Source: Bacillota bacterium (GTDB lineage: Bacteria > Bacillota > Dehalobacteriia > UBA4068 > UBA4997). From it: a DNA stretch of 41,669 bases. Location of the stretch: assembly GCA_021771915.1 (NCBI GenBank), contig JAETNY010000016.1, positions 1 through 41,669 of the forward strand, read 5' to 3'. Position 1 is the stretch's first letter, and each line of letters opens with the position of its first letter. This document shows positions 7,495 to 14,747 of this stretch, in pieces. A program made the position numbers and the translations under genes. The notes beneath the pieces were generated by a model. The model saw nothing but the letters and a program-made list of their open reading frames with translations, did no database searches and was not told where the DNA came from.

Positions 7495-8262
7495 TCAAAC
7501 ATATTTGCGCAGATGCAGTAATGCATTCTTCTCCAGACGACTAACCTGTGCCTGACTAATACCAATCTCATCGGCCACCTCCATTTGCGTTTTACCCACA
7601 AAAAAACGCAAATTAATAATTCTTTGTTCCCGTTCATTCAGGCAGCCCAAAGCAGTAGATATACTCAACTCCTCCGTCCAGCGCTGGTCATTCTCTCGCT
7701 CATCTTTAACCTGATCAACCACATAGATAGGGTCTCCGCCGTCATTATAAATCGGCTCAAACAATGAAACCGGCTCGGCAATCGCGTCCAGGGCAAAAAC
7801 AACCTGAGAAGCCGGCAATGATAAACGCTCCGCAATCTCCTGAATTTTTGGCTCCACCCCTTTCTGCGCCGCCAACTCATCTCTGGCCGTCAAAGCCTTA
7901 TAAGCCACATCTCTAACGGAGCGGCTAACCCGAATAGCATTATTATCTCTTAGATAACGGCGAATTTCACCAATTATCATCGGCACCGCATAAGTTGAAA
8001 AACGAACATTTAAACTTAAATCAAAATTATCAATCGCTTTCAGCAAACCAATGCAGCCAACCTGAAATAAATCGTCCGGATTTTCACCACGATTACCAAA
8101 ACGCTGCACAATGGAAAGAACCAGACGCAGATTGCCCTGCACAAGCTTATCGCGCGCCGGCTTGTCACCAGACTGCGCCAGGGCAAAAAGTTCTCTCATT
8201 TCCTCATTGGTCAGCAAGGGCAGCTTGGCCGTGTTAACCCCACATATTTCCACTTTCCGCAA
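7495..8262 (-). CDS. sigG: RNA polymerase sporulation sigma factor SigG
   Basis: This 255-residue late forespore sigma factor directs forespore gene expression after engulfment. It carries the hallmark N-terminus KVEICGVNTAKLP, region 2 (NLRLVLSIVQRFGNRGEN, DDLFQVGCIGLLKAIDNFD, RFSTYAVPMIIGEIRRYLRD) and region 4 with helix-turn-helix (KTQMEVADEIGISQAQVSRL). Length matches the family. The start is TTG at 8262 after GGGAGG. A sigma-F/G-like promoter lies upstream at 8302-8330, consistent with the known autoregulation and forespore control of sigG. Position after spoIIGA-sigE is the conserved order in spore formers. Confidence 0.96.
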   Translation of the reverse strand: MRKVEICGVNTAKLPLLTNEEMRELFALAQSGDKPARDKLVQGNLRLVLSIVQRFGNRGENPDDLFQVGCIGLLKAIDNFDLSLNVRFSTYAVPMIIGEIRRYLRDNNAIRVSRSVRDVAYKALTARDELAAQKGVEPKIQEIAERLSLPASQVVFALDAIAEPVSLFEPIYNDGGDPIYVVDQVKDERENDQRWTEELSISTALGCLNEREQRIINLRFFVGKTQMEVADEIGISQAQVSRLEKNALLHLRKYV

Positions 8263-8301
8263 TAAAATCGCCTCCCAGCAAATTCGCTCAGACTTATAAA
8301 A

Positions 8302-8330
8302 ATTATTGCCAGGTAGATATGCAAATATAC
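8302..8330 (-). promoter_or_regulatory. Sigma-F/sigma-G-like promoter of sigG
   Basis: On the minus strand GTATA is followed after 15 bases by GGCAATAAT, close to the forespore pattern GYATA and GGNNANAAT. It ends about 40 bases before the sigG start, leaving room for the Shine-Dalgarno. Confidence 0.5.
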
Positions 8331-8400
8331 AAATTTGACCAAGCCAAATTTTACCCTTTTATGCCAAAGTATTACATAATATGTTAACAATAACGTTTCC

Positions 8401-9186
8401 CTATTCCATTCGGGTAATTTCCTTGCGCAGTCGGTTAAAAATACGCTTTTCCAAACGTGAAATATAAGATTGAGAGATACCAAGCAAATCAGCCACCTCC
8501 TTTTGGGTTTTAGCCTCGCCACCAAAAAGACCAAAACGCAGTTCCATAATCTTCTTTTCACGTGCAGAAAGCTTTTCAATCGCCATGCGCAATAATTTTT
8601 TATCCACCTCCTCCTCCAACTCACGATAAATTATATCACCGTCCGTTCCCAAAACATCAGAAAGTAACAGTTCATTGCCGTCCCAATCAATATTCAGCGG
8701 CTCGTCAAAGGAAACCTCACTTTTTAGCTTGCTGTTACGCCGCAAACACATCAAAATCTCATTTTCAATACAACGTGAGGCATAAGTGGCAAGCTTAATG
8801 CGCTTTTCCGGCTCAAAAGTATTAACTGCCTTAATCAGGCCAATTGTGCCAATTGAAGCCAAATCCTCAATGCCAATACCAGTATTTTCAAACTTGCGAG
8901 CAATATACACAACCAAACGTAAGTTATGTTCAATTAAAGCGCTGCGCACGCTAACGTCGCCGGCGGAAAGCTTGCGCATTAACTCGGCCTCCTCCTCGGC
9001 CGAAAGCGGCGCCGGCAGAGTTTCACCACTGCCCACATAAAATATACTTTCACTCTCGCCAAAATTGGGATTATCCAAACCCAGCAGCCGGTTCCAATAT
9101 GCGCCAAGCAAGCCCTTCAACGCATGCAGACCGCCCCGGCAATCAAAAATTTGCTTGCTGACGCCAAAATTACTCCAATTCTTCAT
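8401..9186 (-). CDS. sigE: RNA polymerase sporulation sigma factor SigE (pro-form)
   Basis: This early mother-cell sigma factor of about 261 residues is made as an inactive precursor. The N-terminal ~28 residues form the pro-sequence expected to be removed by SpoIIGA. They are followed by [14 protein letters not shown], the conserved [16 protein letters not shown], region 2 ([55 protein letters not shown]) and region 4 ([20 protein letters not shown]). The ATG at 9186 overlaps the spoIIGA stop as ATGA. AAAGGGA lies 6 bases upstream. A TTG six bases earlier is in frame but sits directly on the Shine-Dalgarno. The overlap implies coupled translation with the protease that activates it. Confidence 0.96.
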   Translation of the reverse strand: MKNWSNFGVSKQIFDCRGGLHALKGLLGAYWNRLLGLDNPNFGESESIFYVGSGETLPAPLSAEEEAELMRKLSAGDVSVRSALIEHNLRLVVYIARKFENTGIGIEDLASIGTIGLIKAVNTFEPEKRIKLATYASRCIENEILMCLRRNSKLKSEVSFDEPLNIDWDGNELLLSDVLGTDGDIIYRELEEEVDKKLLRMAIEKLSAREKKIMELRFGLFGGEAKTQKEVADLLGISQSYISRLEKRIFNRLRKEITRME

Positions 9187-10235
9187 GCCCAATCCCTTTC
9201 TTTACATAAATCCACCAACGCCATTTCAATCTCTATCAATGCGCCAGCCGGTTGGCGGCTGGATACCGGCAACAACTGCAAATCTGCCGGTTCTGTAACT
9301 CCTGCCGCTTCCGGGTTGACCGTTAACAATGCTTCGTCCACCAAAAGCGCCTCTGGGTGAATAATAGCCCGGCAACCTTTCAAACCACGCAAGGGCAACG
9401 GTGAAATACCCAAAACCACCTCCTGCGCACATTCCACATTCCGTCCATCAGCCAGCTTAAACTGCAACTTTTCCGGTACAAAGCCCATCAAAAGCCCCCG
9501 ACTCTCACCAACGGAACTAAACGGCAGTAACAGCAGACGTTTGCTCCAGCTAAAGTTCTGGCAGTTCAACCAAACCTGATAAGGACGCGCTTCGTCCCCC
9601 TCTTTCCGATAAAGTTCAGTCAGCTGATGCCAAAGTTCTGAAGGCAAAACCCGGCGCAGCGCAGACAACTCTGCCAACATGACCGGCCGCTGCTGCAAAG
9701 GTTCGCGCAGATTATTGCCCGTATCCAAAAAGCAGGGCAAGCAGACTTTTTGCCCGTCAAAACTTATTTCTACCCGGCTTAACAGGCCGAACCTGCGCAG
9801 CATCTGACGAAAACCGCCTATGCCCAGCCGGGCAATTCCGACAGCCAATAACAGAGCCGGCAATAGCCAGGCAGCCGCCGCCGGCTCGCCCAGACCCCAG
9901 CCCAACAGTGAGCGCAACGCCAAAACCAGACCACCCATCGCCGCACTTATTAAGTAAAAGCTGACAAACAGCCAGGCAAATCGCCGCCAGGGCAAAAAGC
10001 CAAAGGCCACCAGCAACAGTAAAACCGAAACTATAATCACAACAGGCAGCACATAAAGAGGTGCCAAAGCCGGAAACAGCAAACCAACGCCATAAAAGGC
10101 TCCAAATGCCGCCGCCAGCAACAACCGCAACCAACTGGTAAAAAAACAACCAAAGCGAGCCGTTGCCCATAAGATTATCAAATCCAAAAGAAAATTAATC
10201 GCCCAAAGCACGTCCGCATAAACGGTATAAACCAA
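9183..10235 (-). CDS. spoIIGA: Sigma-E processing peptidase SpoIIGA
   Basis: This membrane aspartic protease cleaves pro-SigE at the sporulation septum. The N-terminal half has about five hydrophobic helices ([19 protein letters not shown], then [12 protein letters not shown] and others). The cytoplasmic half carries the aspartic protease motif [10 protein letters not shown] near residue 168. At about 350 residues it is somewhat longer than the Bacillus protein, with extra sequence at the C-terminus. Two TTG starts compete. The one at 10241 is only 3 bases from GGAGG, and the one at 10235 is 9 bases away and preferred. Its stop overlaps the sigE start. A promoter with an unusually long spacer lies upstream. 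Confidence 0.92.
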   Translation of the reverse strand: MVYTVYADVLWAINFLLDLIILWATARFGCFFTSWLRLLLAAAFGAFYGVGLLFPALAPLYVLPVVIIVSVLLLLVAFGFLPWRRFAWLFVSFYLISAAMGGLVLALRSLLGWGLGEPAAAAWLLPALLLAVGIARLGIGGFRQMLRRFGLLSRVEISFDGQKVCLPCFLDTGNNLREPLQQRPVMLAELSALRRVLPSELWHQLTELYRKEGDEARPYQVWLNCQNFSWSKRLLLLPFSSVGESRGLLMGFVPEKLQFKLADGRNVECAQEVVLGISPLPLRGLKGCRAIIHPEALLVDEALLTVNPEAAGVTEPADLQLLPVSSRQPAGALIEIEMALVDLCKERDWA

Positions 10236-10261
10236 AAGCAACGCCCTCCTTCCTTGTGAAA

Positions 10262-10296
10262 ATTATAATCCTTTGCGCCGGCAAAAGATGTCACAA
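10262..10296 (-). promoter_or_regulatory. Candidate long-spacer promoter of the spoIIGA operon
   Basis: On the minus strand TTGTGA and a perfect TATAAT are 23 bases apart. The Bacillus spoIIG promoter also has an over-long spacer (22 bases) and needs Spo0A. The spacer here contains TTTGC-CGGC-GCAAA, a partial dyad. No exact Spo0A box (TGTCGAA) is seen. Confidence 0.35.
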
Positions 10297-10329
10297 TGGG
10301 TAGAGAACGCTGCTGTTTATTCCAACAAA

Positions 10330-10602
10330 TTATTCAGTTTTTGCTTGATTATCCCTCGATTTATTAATATTCCTGCGATTTTTTGGCTCCCTCTGCGGAG
10401 CCTTGCCGGGAAAACGCCCTGAAAGCACACCACCCAAACGTCCGCTTTCTGAAGCCGTCAGGCTGGCCCAACCCTCGGCCTGCACCTTATCCCAAAGCCC
10501 AAGTTCCCTGGCAACCTCCGCCTTGGCAGCTTCCCAACCGTCTGTTCGCCGCTTCATCTTACTTTTTCTTGAACGACCGTCATTTTGCTCTTTTTCCGGC
10601 AT
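10330..10602 (-). CDS. Small acid-soluble spore protein (SASP)
   Basis: This 90-residue protein has the SASP core AEVARELGLWDKVQAEGW, then SLTASESGRLGGVLSGRF, at about residues 27-64. It includes the EVA site where germination protease cuts in this family and the GRLGG turn. These proteins coat spore DNA and are degraded at germination. The ends are strongly basic (KSKMKRRTDG; PKNRRNINKSR), longer than in classic alpha/beta SASPs and with asparagine- and lysine-rich tails. The ATG at 10602 follows GAGGTGA. A sigma-G-type promoter at 10622-10651 supports forespore expression. The exact SASP subclass is uncertain. Confidence 0.82.
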   Translation of the reverse strand: MPEKEQNDGRSRKSKMKRRTDGWEAAKAEVARELGLWDKVQAEGWASLTASESGRLGGVLSGRFPGKAPQREPKNRRNINKSRDNQAKTE

Positions 10603-10621
10603 TCACATCACCTCATAGAGA

Positions 10622-10651
10622 TATAATGTCCGAATTAAGCAAAATTTATTC
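10622..10651 (-). promoter_or_regulatory. Sigma-G-type promoter of the SASP gene
   Basis: On the minus strand GAATA is followed after 18 bases by CATTATA, matching the sigma-G pattern GHATR-N17/18-CATNHTA. It ends 20 bases before the ATG. Confidence 0.65.
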
Positions 10652-10674
10652 TTACATATATTATAGTTATGTTA

Positions 10675-11322
10675 TTATACTTCTCCAACCGGCTTTTGCA
10701 GCCAGGCATTTTCATCTAAAACCATTATCTGCGGCTCTTTACCTAAAATCTCGGCCAGACGCTGTGGCAAACCTGCCGCCAGCACCAATGGCGCCGCAAA
10801 CTGCACGTCTACCCGGTCAGAAAAACTGGTGTTTTTCAACTCACAGCCACTACTTTGCAAAAAACTCTCCAAACGCTGCCAATTCGTATAATCCACCGCC
10901 AGCGCATAAAGCACGGCTCTTTCACAGCTAACCAACCCGGCCGCCGCCAGCGCCGCCTTGGCTGCGGCAGAATAAGCGCGCACCAAACCGCCTGTACCCA
11001 GCAGAATACCGCCAAAATAACGCGTCACCACCACCGCCGTGTTTTTCAGGCCGCGTCCCCGGATAACCTCCAAAATCGGCCGGCCAGCCGTACCAGAGGG
11101 CTCGCCGTCATCACTGGAGCGTTGAAACTGGTCATTTTCTCCAGCCTGATAAGCGTAACAGTTATGGGTTGCGTCACGATGACGGCTGCGAATTCCCTGC
11201 AAAAAATCCATAGCCGCCGCCTCGTCAGCTACCGGCGATGCATAACCAATAAAACGCGACTTTTTCTCAATTAATTCGGCCGCCGCTGGCCCGGCCAGCG
11301 TTATAAACTCCTGTTTATTCAT
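10675..11322 (-). CDS. YigZ/IMPACT family protein
   Basis: About 215 residues. The N-terminal UPF0029 domain is clear: EKKSRFIGYASPV, RHRDATHNCYAYQAG, SSDDGEPSGTAGRPILEV, then VVVTRYFGGILLGTGGLVRAY. A DUF1949-like C-terminal domain follows. The family is widespread and its biochemical role is unsettled, with proposed links to translation stress through the eukaryotic IMPACT homologue. The longer open frame adds 18 residues overlapping TrmL, but the ATG at 11322 has GGGTGA just upstream and starts 14 bases after the trmL stop, so this start is preferred. Confidence 0.85.
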   Translation of the reverse strand: MNKQEFITLAGPAAAELIEKKSRFIGYASPVADEAAAMDFLQGIRSRHRDATHNCYAYQAGENDQFQRSSDDGEPSGTAGRPILEVIRGRGLKNTAVVVTRYFGGILLGTGGLVRAYSAAAKAALAAAGLVSCERAVLYALAVDYTNWQRLESFLQSSGCELKNTSFSDRVDVQFAAPLVLAAGLPQRLAEILGKEPQIMVLDENAWLQKPVGEV

Positions 11323-11335
11323 AGACTCACCCTGC

Positions 11336-11914
11336 TTACAGCAAATCCGGAAAACCCTGCTGCCGTAGTGCTTCAAAAAGCACCACCGCTACAGCGTTAG
11401 AAAGGTTTAATGAGCGATATTCGCTGCGCATGGGAATACGCAGACGGTTCTCCGGATAAGCCTGATGCAGTTCTTCTGGCAGACCGGCCGTTTCTTTGCC
11501 AAACACCAGAAAAGCGCCGCGCGGATATTGAATTTCCGTATATGGCACACTGCCCTTGGTGGTTGCCAGAAAAATTTCCGCGCCGGGATTGCGCGCCAAA
11601 AAATCTTCCCAATTATGGTATGTATAAAGCTGCAATTTCTGCCAATAATCCAAACCAGCGCGCCGCACGGCACGCTCACTGATATCAAAACCCAAAGGCT
11701 CAATCAAATGTAGCGCTGCACCAGTTACCACACAGGTTCTGGAGATGTTGCCGGTATTGGCCGGAATTTCCGGCTCATAAAGCACAATGTTAAGTGCCGG
11801 CTCCGCCCAGGCGGCCACATTTGGCTGCGGCCAGTGGCATAAATCTGGCGCTGACGCCGCCTGCCCGACATTTTGATAAGTTTGAAAAGCGGTCTGTTTA
11901 TTCTGTTCGGTCAA
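11336..11914 (-). CDS. trmL: tRNA (cytidine(34)-2'-O)-methyltransferase TrmL
   Basis: This SPOUT-fold methyltransferase acts on the wobble ribose of certain leucine tRNAs. Motifs: LNIVLYEPEIPANTGNISRT near residue 43, VFGKETAGLPEE near 138, IPMRSEYRSLNLSNAVAVVL near 160, forming the trefoil-knot SAM site. The protein is 192 residues, with about 40 extra N-terminal residues (rich in Q, A and P) that usual 150-160-residue members lack. The start is TTG at 11914 with only a weak GGGTGTGA upstream, so the N-terminus is uncertain and could be shorter. It precedes the YigZ gene by 14 bases. Confidence 0.88.
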   Translation of the reverse strand: MTEQNKQTAFQTYQNVGQAASAPDLCHWPQPNVAAWAEPALNIVLYEPEIPANTGNISRTCVVTGAALHLIEPLGFDISERAVRRAGLDYWQKLQLYTYHNWEDFLARNPGAEIFLATTKGSVPYTEIQYPRGAFLVFGKETAGLPEELHQAYPENRLRIPMRSEYRSLNLSNAVAVVLFEALRQQGFPDLL

Positions 11915-11962
11915 ATTTTATCACACCCAAATTTAAAATAATACTTATATATTCAGCTGCAA

Positions 11963-12247
11963 CTATAAAATATCCTGCCTGATTTCCAGCAATTCCAACT
12001 CCGGACTGAAATCCTCCACAAATTCGGTTATGCTGGCCAGCATACTTTCCACATGCCGCTGCTGATTACCAACCACTGCCACGCCCAATGTGGAACGCTG
12101 CCAAAGTTCCTGTTGCTCCGCCTCACAAACCGCCGCCGGAAACTTGTTACGCAGACGCGCCTGCAAACTCTTCAGTAAGGCGCGCTTTTCCTTAAGCGAA
12201 TGAGCATTGGGCAAAAAAAGCTGATATTCACATACGCCAACCAGCAT
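11963..12247 (-). CDS. DUF503 family protein (YlxP-like)
   Basis: About 94 residues: MLVGVCEYQLFLPNAHSLKE, KRALLKSLQARLRNKF, then STLGVAVVGNQQRHVESML, the conserved layout of DUF503. Bacillus YlxP lies in the nusA-infB-rbfA region and is thought to relate to ribosome maturation, though the function is not proven. The ATG at 12247 follows AGAGGTGATG, which rules out the 8-residue longer frame. It follows the BofC-like gene by 30 bases, on the same strand. Confidence 0.82.
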   Translation of the reverse strand: MLVGVCEYQLFLPNAHSLKEKRALLKSLQARLRNKFPAAVCEAEQQELWQRSTLGVAVVGNQQRHVESMLASITEFVEDFSPELELLEIRQDIL

Positions 12248-12277
12248 CTCATCACCTCTGCTATTCAGCAAAATTTC

Positions 12278-12859
12278 TTAACCAATTAACTCGTCCAGAC
12301 TTTCCAACAACTCGTCCAACTCGCTTTGTGAAGCAAGCTGATAACCGCCAGCCGCCAAACTGGCCAGAAAATCCGGCGGCAATTCCGCACTCAGGCTACC
12401 CACCGGCATTTCCAGCAGCAACTGCCCGGTATGCTGTAAATTGCCCTCATAAACCGCCAAACCGCGTTCCGTCTGACAAAGCAGCCTTTGAGCTGCTTCT
12501 TCCGGGCAAAGTCCCTCCTGCTCTCGCTCCAGCAGCAGCCGCTGTTCACCAATCTGAGCCACAGACCAGCCAGCCAGCGCCAATTCATCAAAAGCAAGCC
12601 CCAGCATATCACTTTCCGCAGCTTTAACAATCTCCTCCTGAGTATGGCCGCAAGCCGGATAGGTTTCGCGAATAGTCAACTGAACCTCTGGCAAAACAGT
12701 TTTAACCTCAGTCGCCAGCTGGGTAACCGGCGTACCAAGCGCCATATAGGGCTCGTCCACCTCTTTAGGGCTATCAGCCAATGCAAAGTAAATGTATGAG
12801 GCCGAAGCCGTAAACACAAATACTAAAATCAAGGATACCACAAACCAAAATCGCCTCAT
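12278..12859 (-). CDS. BofC-like sporulation protein
   Basis: This 193-residue protein has an N-terminal membrane helix or signal (FWFVVSLILVFVFTASASYIYF) and a small extracytoplasmic body. TIRETYPACGHTQEE, a later CPEEAAQ cysteine, AVYEGN, then a segment ending ELDELLESLDELIG, follow the pattern of BofC C-terminal domain proteins in Clostridia (CGHTEEE, a second Cys, AVYRG, and EELxxLLEDL). In Bacillus BofC links forespore SigG activity to pro-SigK processing. The ATG is 12 bases from GGAGG. A three-codon ORF (ATG TCC TTA TGA) sits between them and overlaps the start. Identification is from motif recall, so it is moderate. Confidence 0.6.
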   Translation of the reverse strand: MRRFWFVVSLILVFVFTASASYIYFALADSPKEVDEPYMALGTPVTQLATEVKTVLPEVQLTIRETYPACGHTQEEIVKAAESDMLGLAFDELALAGWSVAQIGEQRLLLEREQEGLCPEEAAQRLLCQTERGLAVYEGNLQHTGQLLLEMPVGSLSAELPPDFLASLAAGGYQLASQSELDELLESLDELIG

Positions 12860-12894
12860 AAGGACATCAAACCTCCAGCATTTTTTATACTGTC

Positions 12895-12982
12895 AGTTTG
12901 CCCACTATTGACGCTGTGCATACTATCAGGCGGCATAATTTTTGAATTTTGTGCTTATTATACAGGTCAATAGTGGGAACTG
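12895..12982. repeat. Long perfect inverted repeat around a 53-base spacer
   Basis: CCCACTATTGAC at 12901-12912 is exactly complementary to GTCAATAGTGGG at 12966-12977. CAGTT and AACTG extend the arms after one or two mismatched bases. It lies between the PRC-barrel gene and the BofC-like gene. There is no T-run, so it is not a plain terminator. It may be paired operator half-sites, a MITE-like remnant or an RNA stem. Confidence 0.6.
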
Positions 12983-13031
12983 TCAATTATTTTCGGCAAT
13001 TTATTTAAATTATTTTAACGCCTGCGGCGAT

Positions 13032-13937
13032 TTAACTGCCTACAAGTTCATTAGCCGCCAGTTCCGGCAGAATTTCCGGCATTTCTGCGGCGTTCTCCAA
13101 ATTCTGCTGGCGATTATTACGGCTCTGTCGCCGCGCTTCATTGGCTTCATTAATATGCTGCAACACACCGCGCCCAAAACGCTGGGTATTCACAACAGTC
13201 TGCTGCCAGATATCCGCCGCTTTATCTCTGGCAGCCGCAAAATTCACCTGTAAAACCCCGGCATTAACCTGCAAATGCTCCAGACAACTTCTATCAACCA
13301 CCACGGCATCAGCGCCAATAGTAATGATAAAGCTAGCCGGCACGGCCACACGACCGCCCAAGAAACCGCCAAACACACTGCCGGCAATACCACCGGATAT
13401 CTCCAGCTTGCTAATCCGCCCGGTATCCCTGGCCAGGAAAAAGCGCTCCACCTTACCCAGCATCTGCCCCTCGTCGCTGATAATACGATTACCAACCAGT
13501 CCGCATGGCTTATGCATATACTCAACAATGCGCGGCAGATTAACCGTCCGCTTGGCCGACTGCTTTTCATCAATATTGATGACGTCCTCGCCGATACTGC
13601 GTATCTTGGCCGCCGGAATTACGCGCACATCATGATACCAGCCGCGTTTATCCACCGCCAAAGCCAGCAGGCATTTCTCCACTGGGTCAATAATAATATT
13701 TTTCACCACGCCGATGGCCTCGGCCTCATTAATACTGAAAACCGGCATATCCAACAGGTACATAGCGTTTACTTCATTAGAAACAGCTTCAGAAGCAGCG
13801 TCCGCCGTACGGACAATACGGCGGCCAGTCGCAGCCTCATCAGAACTTTCATCAGCCAACGCCCGAAAAATTTCTTTATCCAGTTTATAAAGTTTATTTT
13901 GCTTTTCAGCTTGATTATTATTTTGTGGGGTTAACAT
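13032..13937 (-). CDS. PRC-barrel domain protein
   Basis: About 301 residues. Two PRC-barrel-like modules are visible: VFSINEAEAIGVVKNIIIDP (near residue 68) and GNRIISDEGQMLGKVERFFL (near 150), each a short beta-rich repeat. A C-terminal helical tail follows, rich in N, Q, R and A (EANEARRQSRNNRQQNLENA). PRC-barrels occur in YlmC/YmxH sporulation proteins and in RimM, and the double copy plus tail resembles uncharacterised Firmicutes proteins. It is predicted to be cytoplasmic. GGGAG lies 10 bases before the ATG at 13937. A GTG three codons earlier lies directly on the Shine-Dalgarno. Function unknown. Confidence 0.75.
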   Translation of the reverse strand: MLTPQNNNQAEKQNKLYKLDKEIFRALADESSDEAATGRRIVRTADAASEAVSNEVNAMYLLDMPVFSINEAEAIGVVKNIIIDPVEKCLLALAVDKRGWYHDVRVIPAAKIRSIGEDVINIDEKQSAKRTVNLPRIVEYMHKPCGLVGNRIISDEGQMLGKVERFFLARDTGRISKLEISGGIAGSVFGGFLGGRVAVPASFIITIGADAVVVDRSCLEHLQVNAGVLQVNFAAARDKAADIWQQTVVNTQRFGRGVLQHINEANEARRQSRNNRQQNLENAAEMPEILPELAANELVGS

Positions 13938-14152
13938 TTTATTCACGCTCCCGTCTTTTTCTTTGCATGCTTTTTCTGCTGCTAAATTAATATGCTAAAC
14001 CCGACATAATATACCAGAAATATCGAGCATAATATCAGGAAAATTTTTTTGCCGAAAGTCTTTAACCAGCCGCCATTTTGTGTTAAAATAATCTACGTAT
14101 ATTTTTTTAACCGATTTATAAATATTTTAACATTTAAGGAGTATCTATATTA

Positions 14153-14743
14153 ATGAAGTTAATCGTCGGCCTGGGCAATCCGGGCGCTGAATATCAAAAT
14201 TCCCGACACAACCTGGGCTTTATCGCCATTAATTACCTGGCGGATAAGCTGGGATTGGAGTTTAACAAAAACAAATTTTTCGCCCAGACGGCCGAAGGGC
14301 ATTATCACGGCCAGAAGCTGCTGTTGTTGAAACCACAGACCTTTATGAACAGAAGCGGTCAGGCCGTACAGGCCGCCGTGGATTTCTATAAAATCCCACA
14401 TGAGAACATTTTAATCCTGTTTGACGACATGGATTTGCCGTGTGGTCAGCTGCGTCTGCGCCAAAAAGGCTCGGCTGGCGGCCATAACGGTATCAGGGAT
14501 ATCATTGCTCACTTGGGCAACGATAATCAGATAAGCCGCTGTAAAATCGGCATAAACCACCCCCTGTATGGTGATACGGTCAATTATGTCTTAGGCAGCT
14601 TCAGCGAGGAAGAAAAGGAACTTTTGCGCCCTGCCGTGCGCGATGTTGCCGACGCCACCATCTGCTGGCTGGAAAAAGGCATAAACGCCGCCATGAATGA
14701 GTTTAATGGTTTGGATAAGACAAACAAAAAAGAAGGAAAATAA
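14153..14743 (+). CDS. pth: Peptidyl-tRNA hydrolase
   Basis: This 196-residue enzyme releases tRNA from drop-off peptidyl-tRNA. MKLIVGLGNPGAEYQNSRHN contains the conserved GLGNPG and catalytic His19. KPQTFMNRSG, the catalytic-Asp region ILFDDMDLPCGQLRLR, and GGHNGIRDII follow. AAGGAG lies 11 bases before the ATG. It is the first gene of pth-mfd-prsA and is divergent from the PRC-barrel gene across about 215 bases. The mfd start is 5 bases after its stop. Confidence 0.97.
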   Translation: MKLIVGLGNPGAEYQNSRHNLGFIAINYLADKLGLEFNKNKFFAQTAEGHYHGQKLLLLKPQTFMNRSGQAVQAAVDFYKIPHENILILFDDMDLPCGQLRLRQKGSAGGHNGIRDIIAHLGNDNQISRCKIGINHPLYGDTVNYVLGSFSEEEKELLRPAVRDVADATICWLEKGINAAMNEFNGLDKTNKKEGK

Positions 14744-14747
14744 CCTA

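Noticed and set aside
7368-7637. Minus-strand 89-codon frame overlapping the sigG end and its terminator
   Set aside because: It reads through sigG in another frame and across the terminator. The last codons fall in the GC-rich island and show no family match.
10383-10931. 182-codon open frame opposite the SASP and YigZ genes
   Set aside because: It spans two genes on the other strand and the sigma-G promoter. Proline-rich shadow composition.
13275-13934. 219-codon open frame opposite the PRC-barrel gene
   Set aside because: Shadow of the minus-strand gene, with no start signal or motif.
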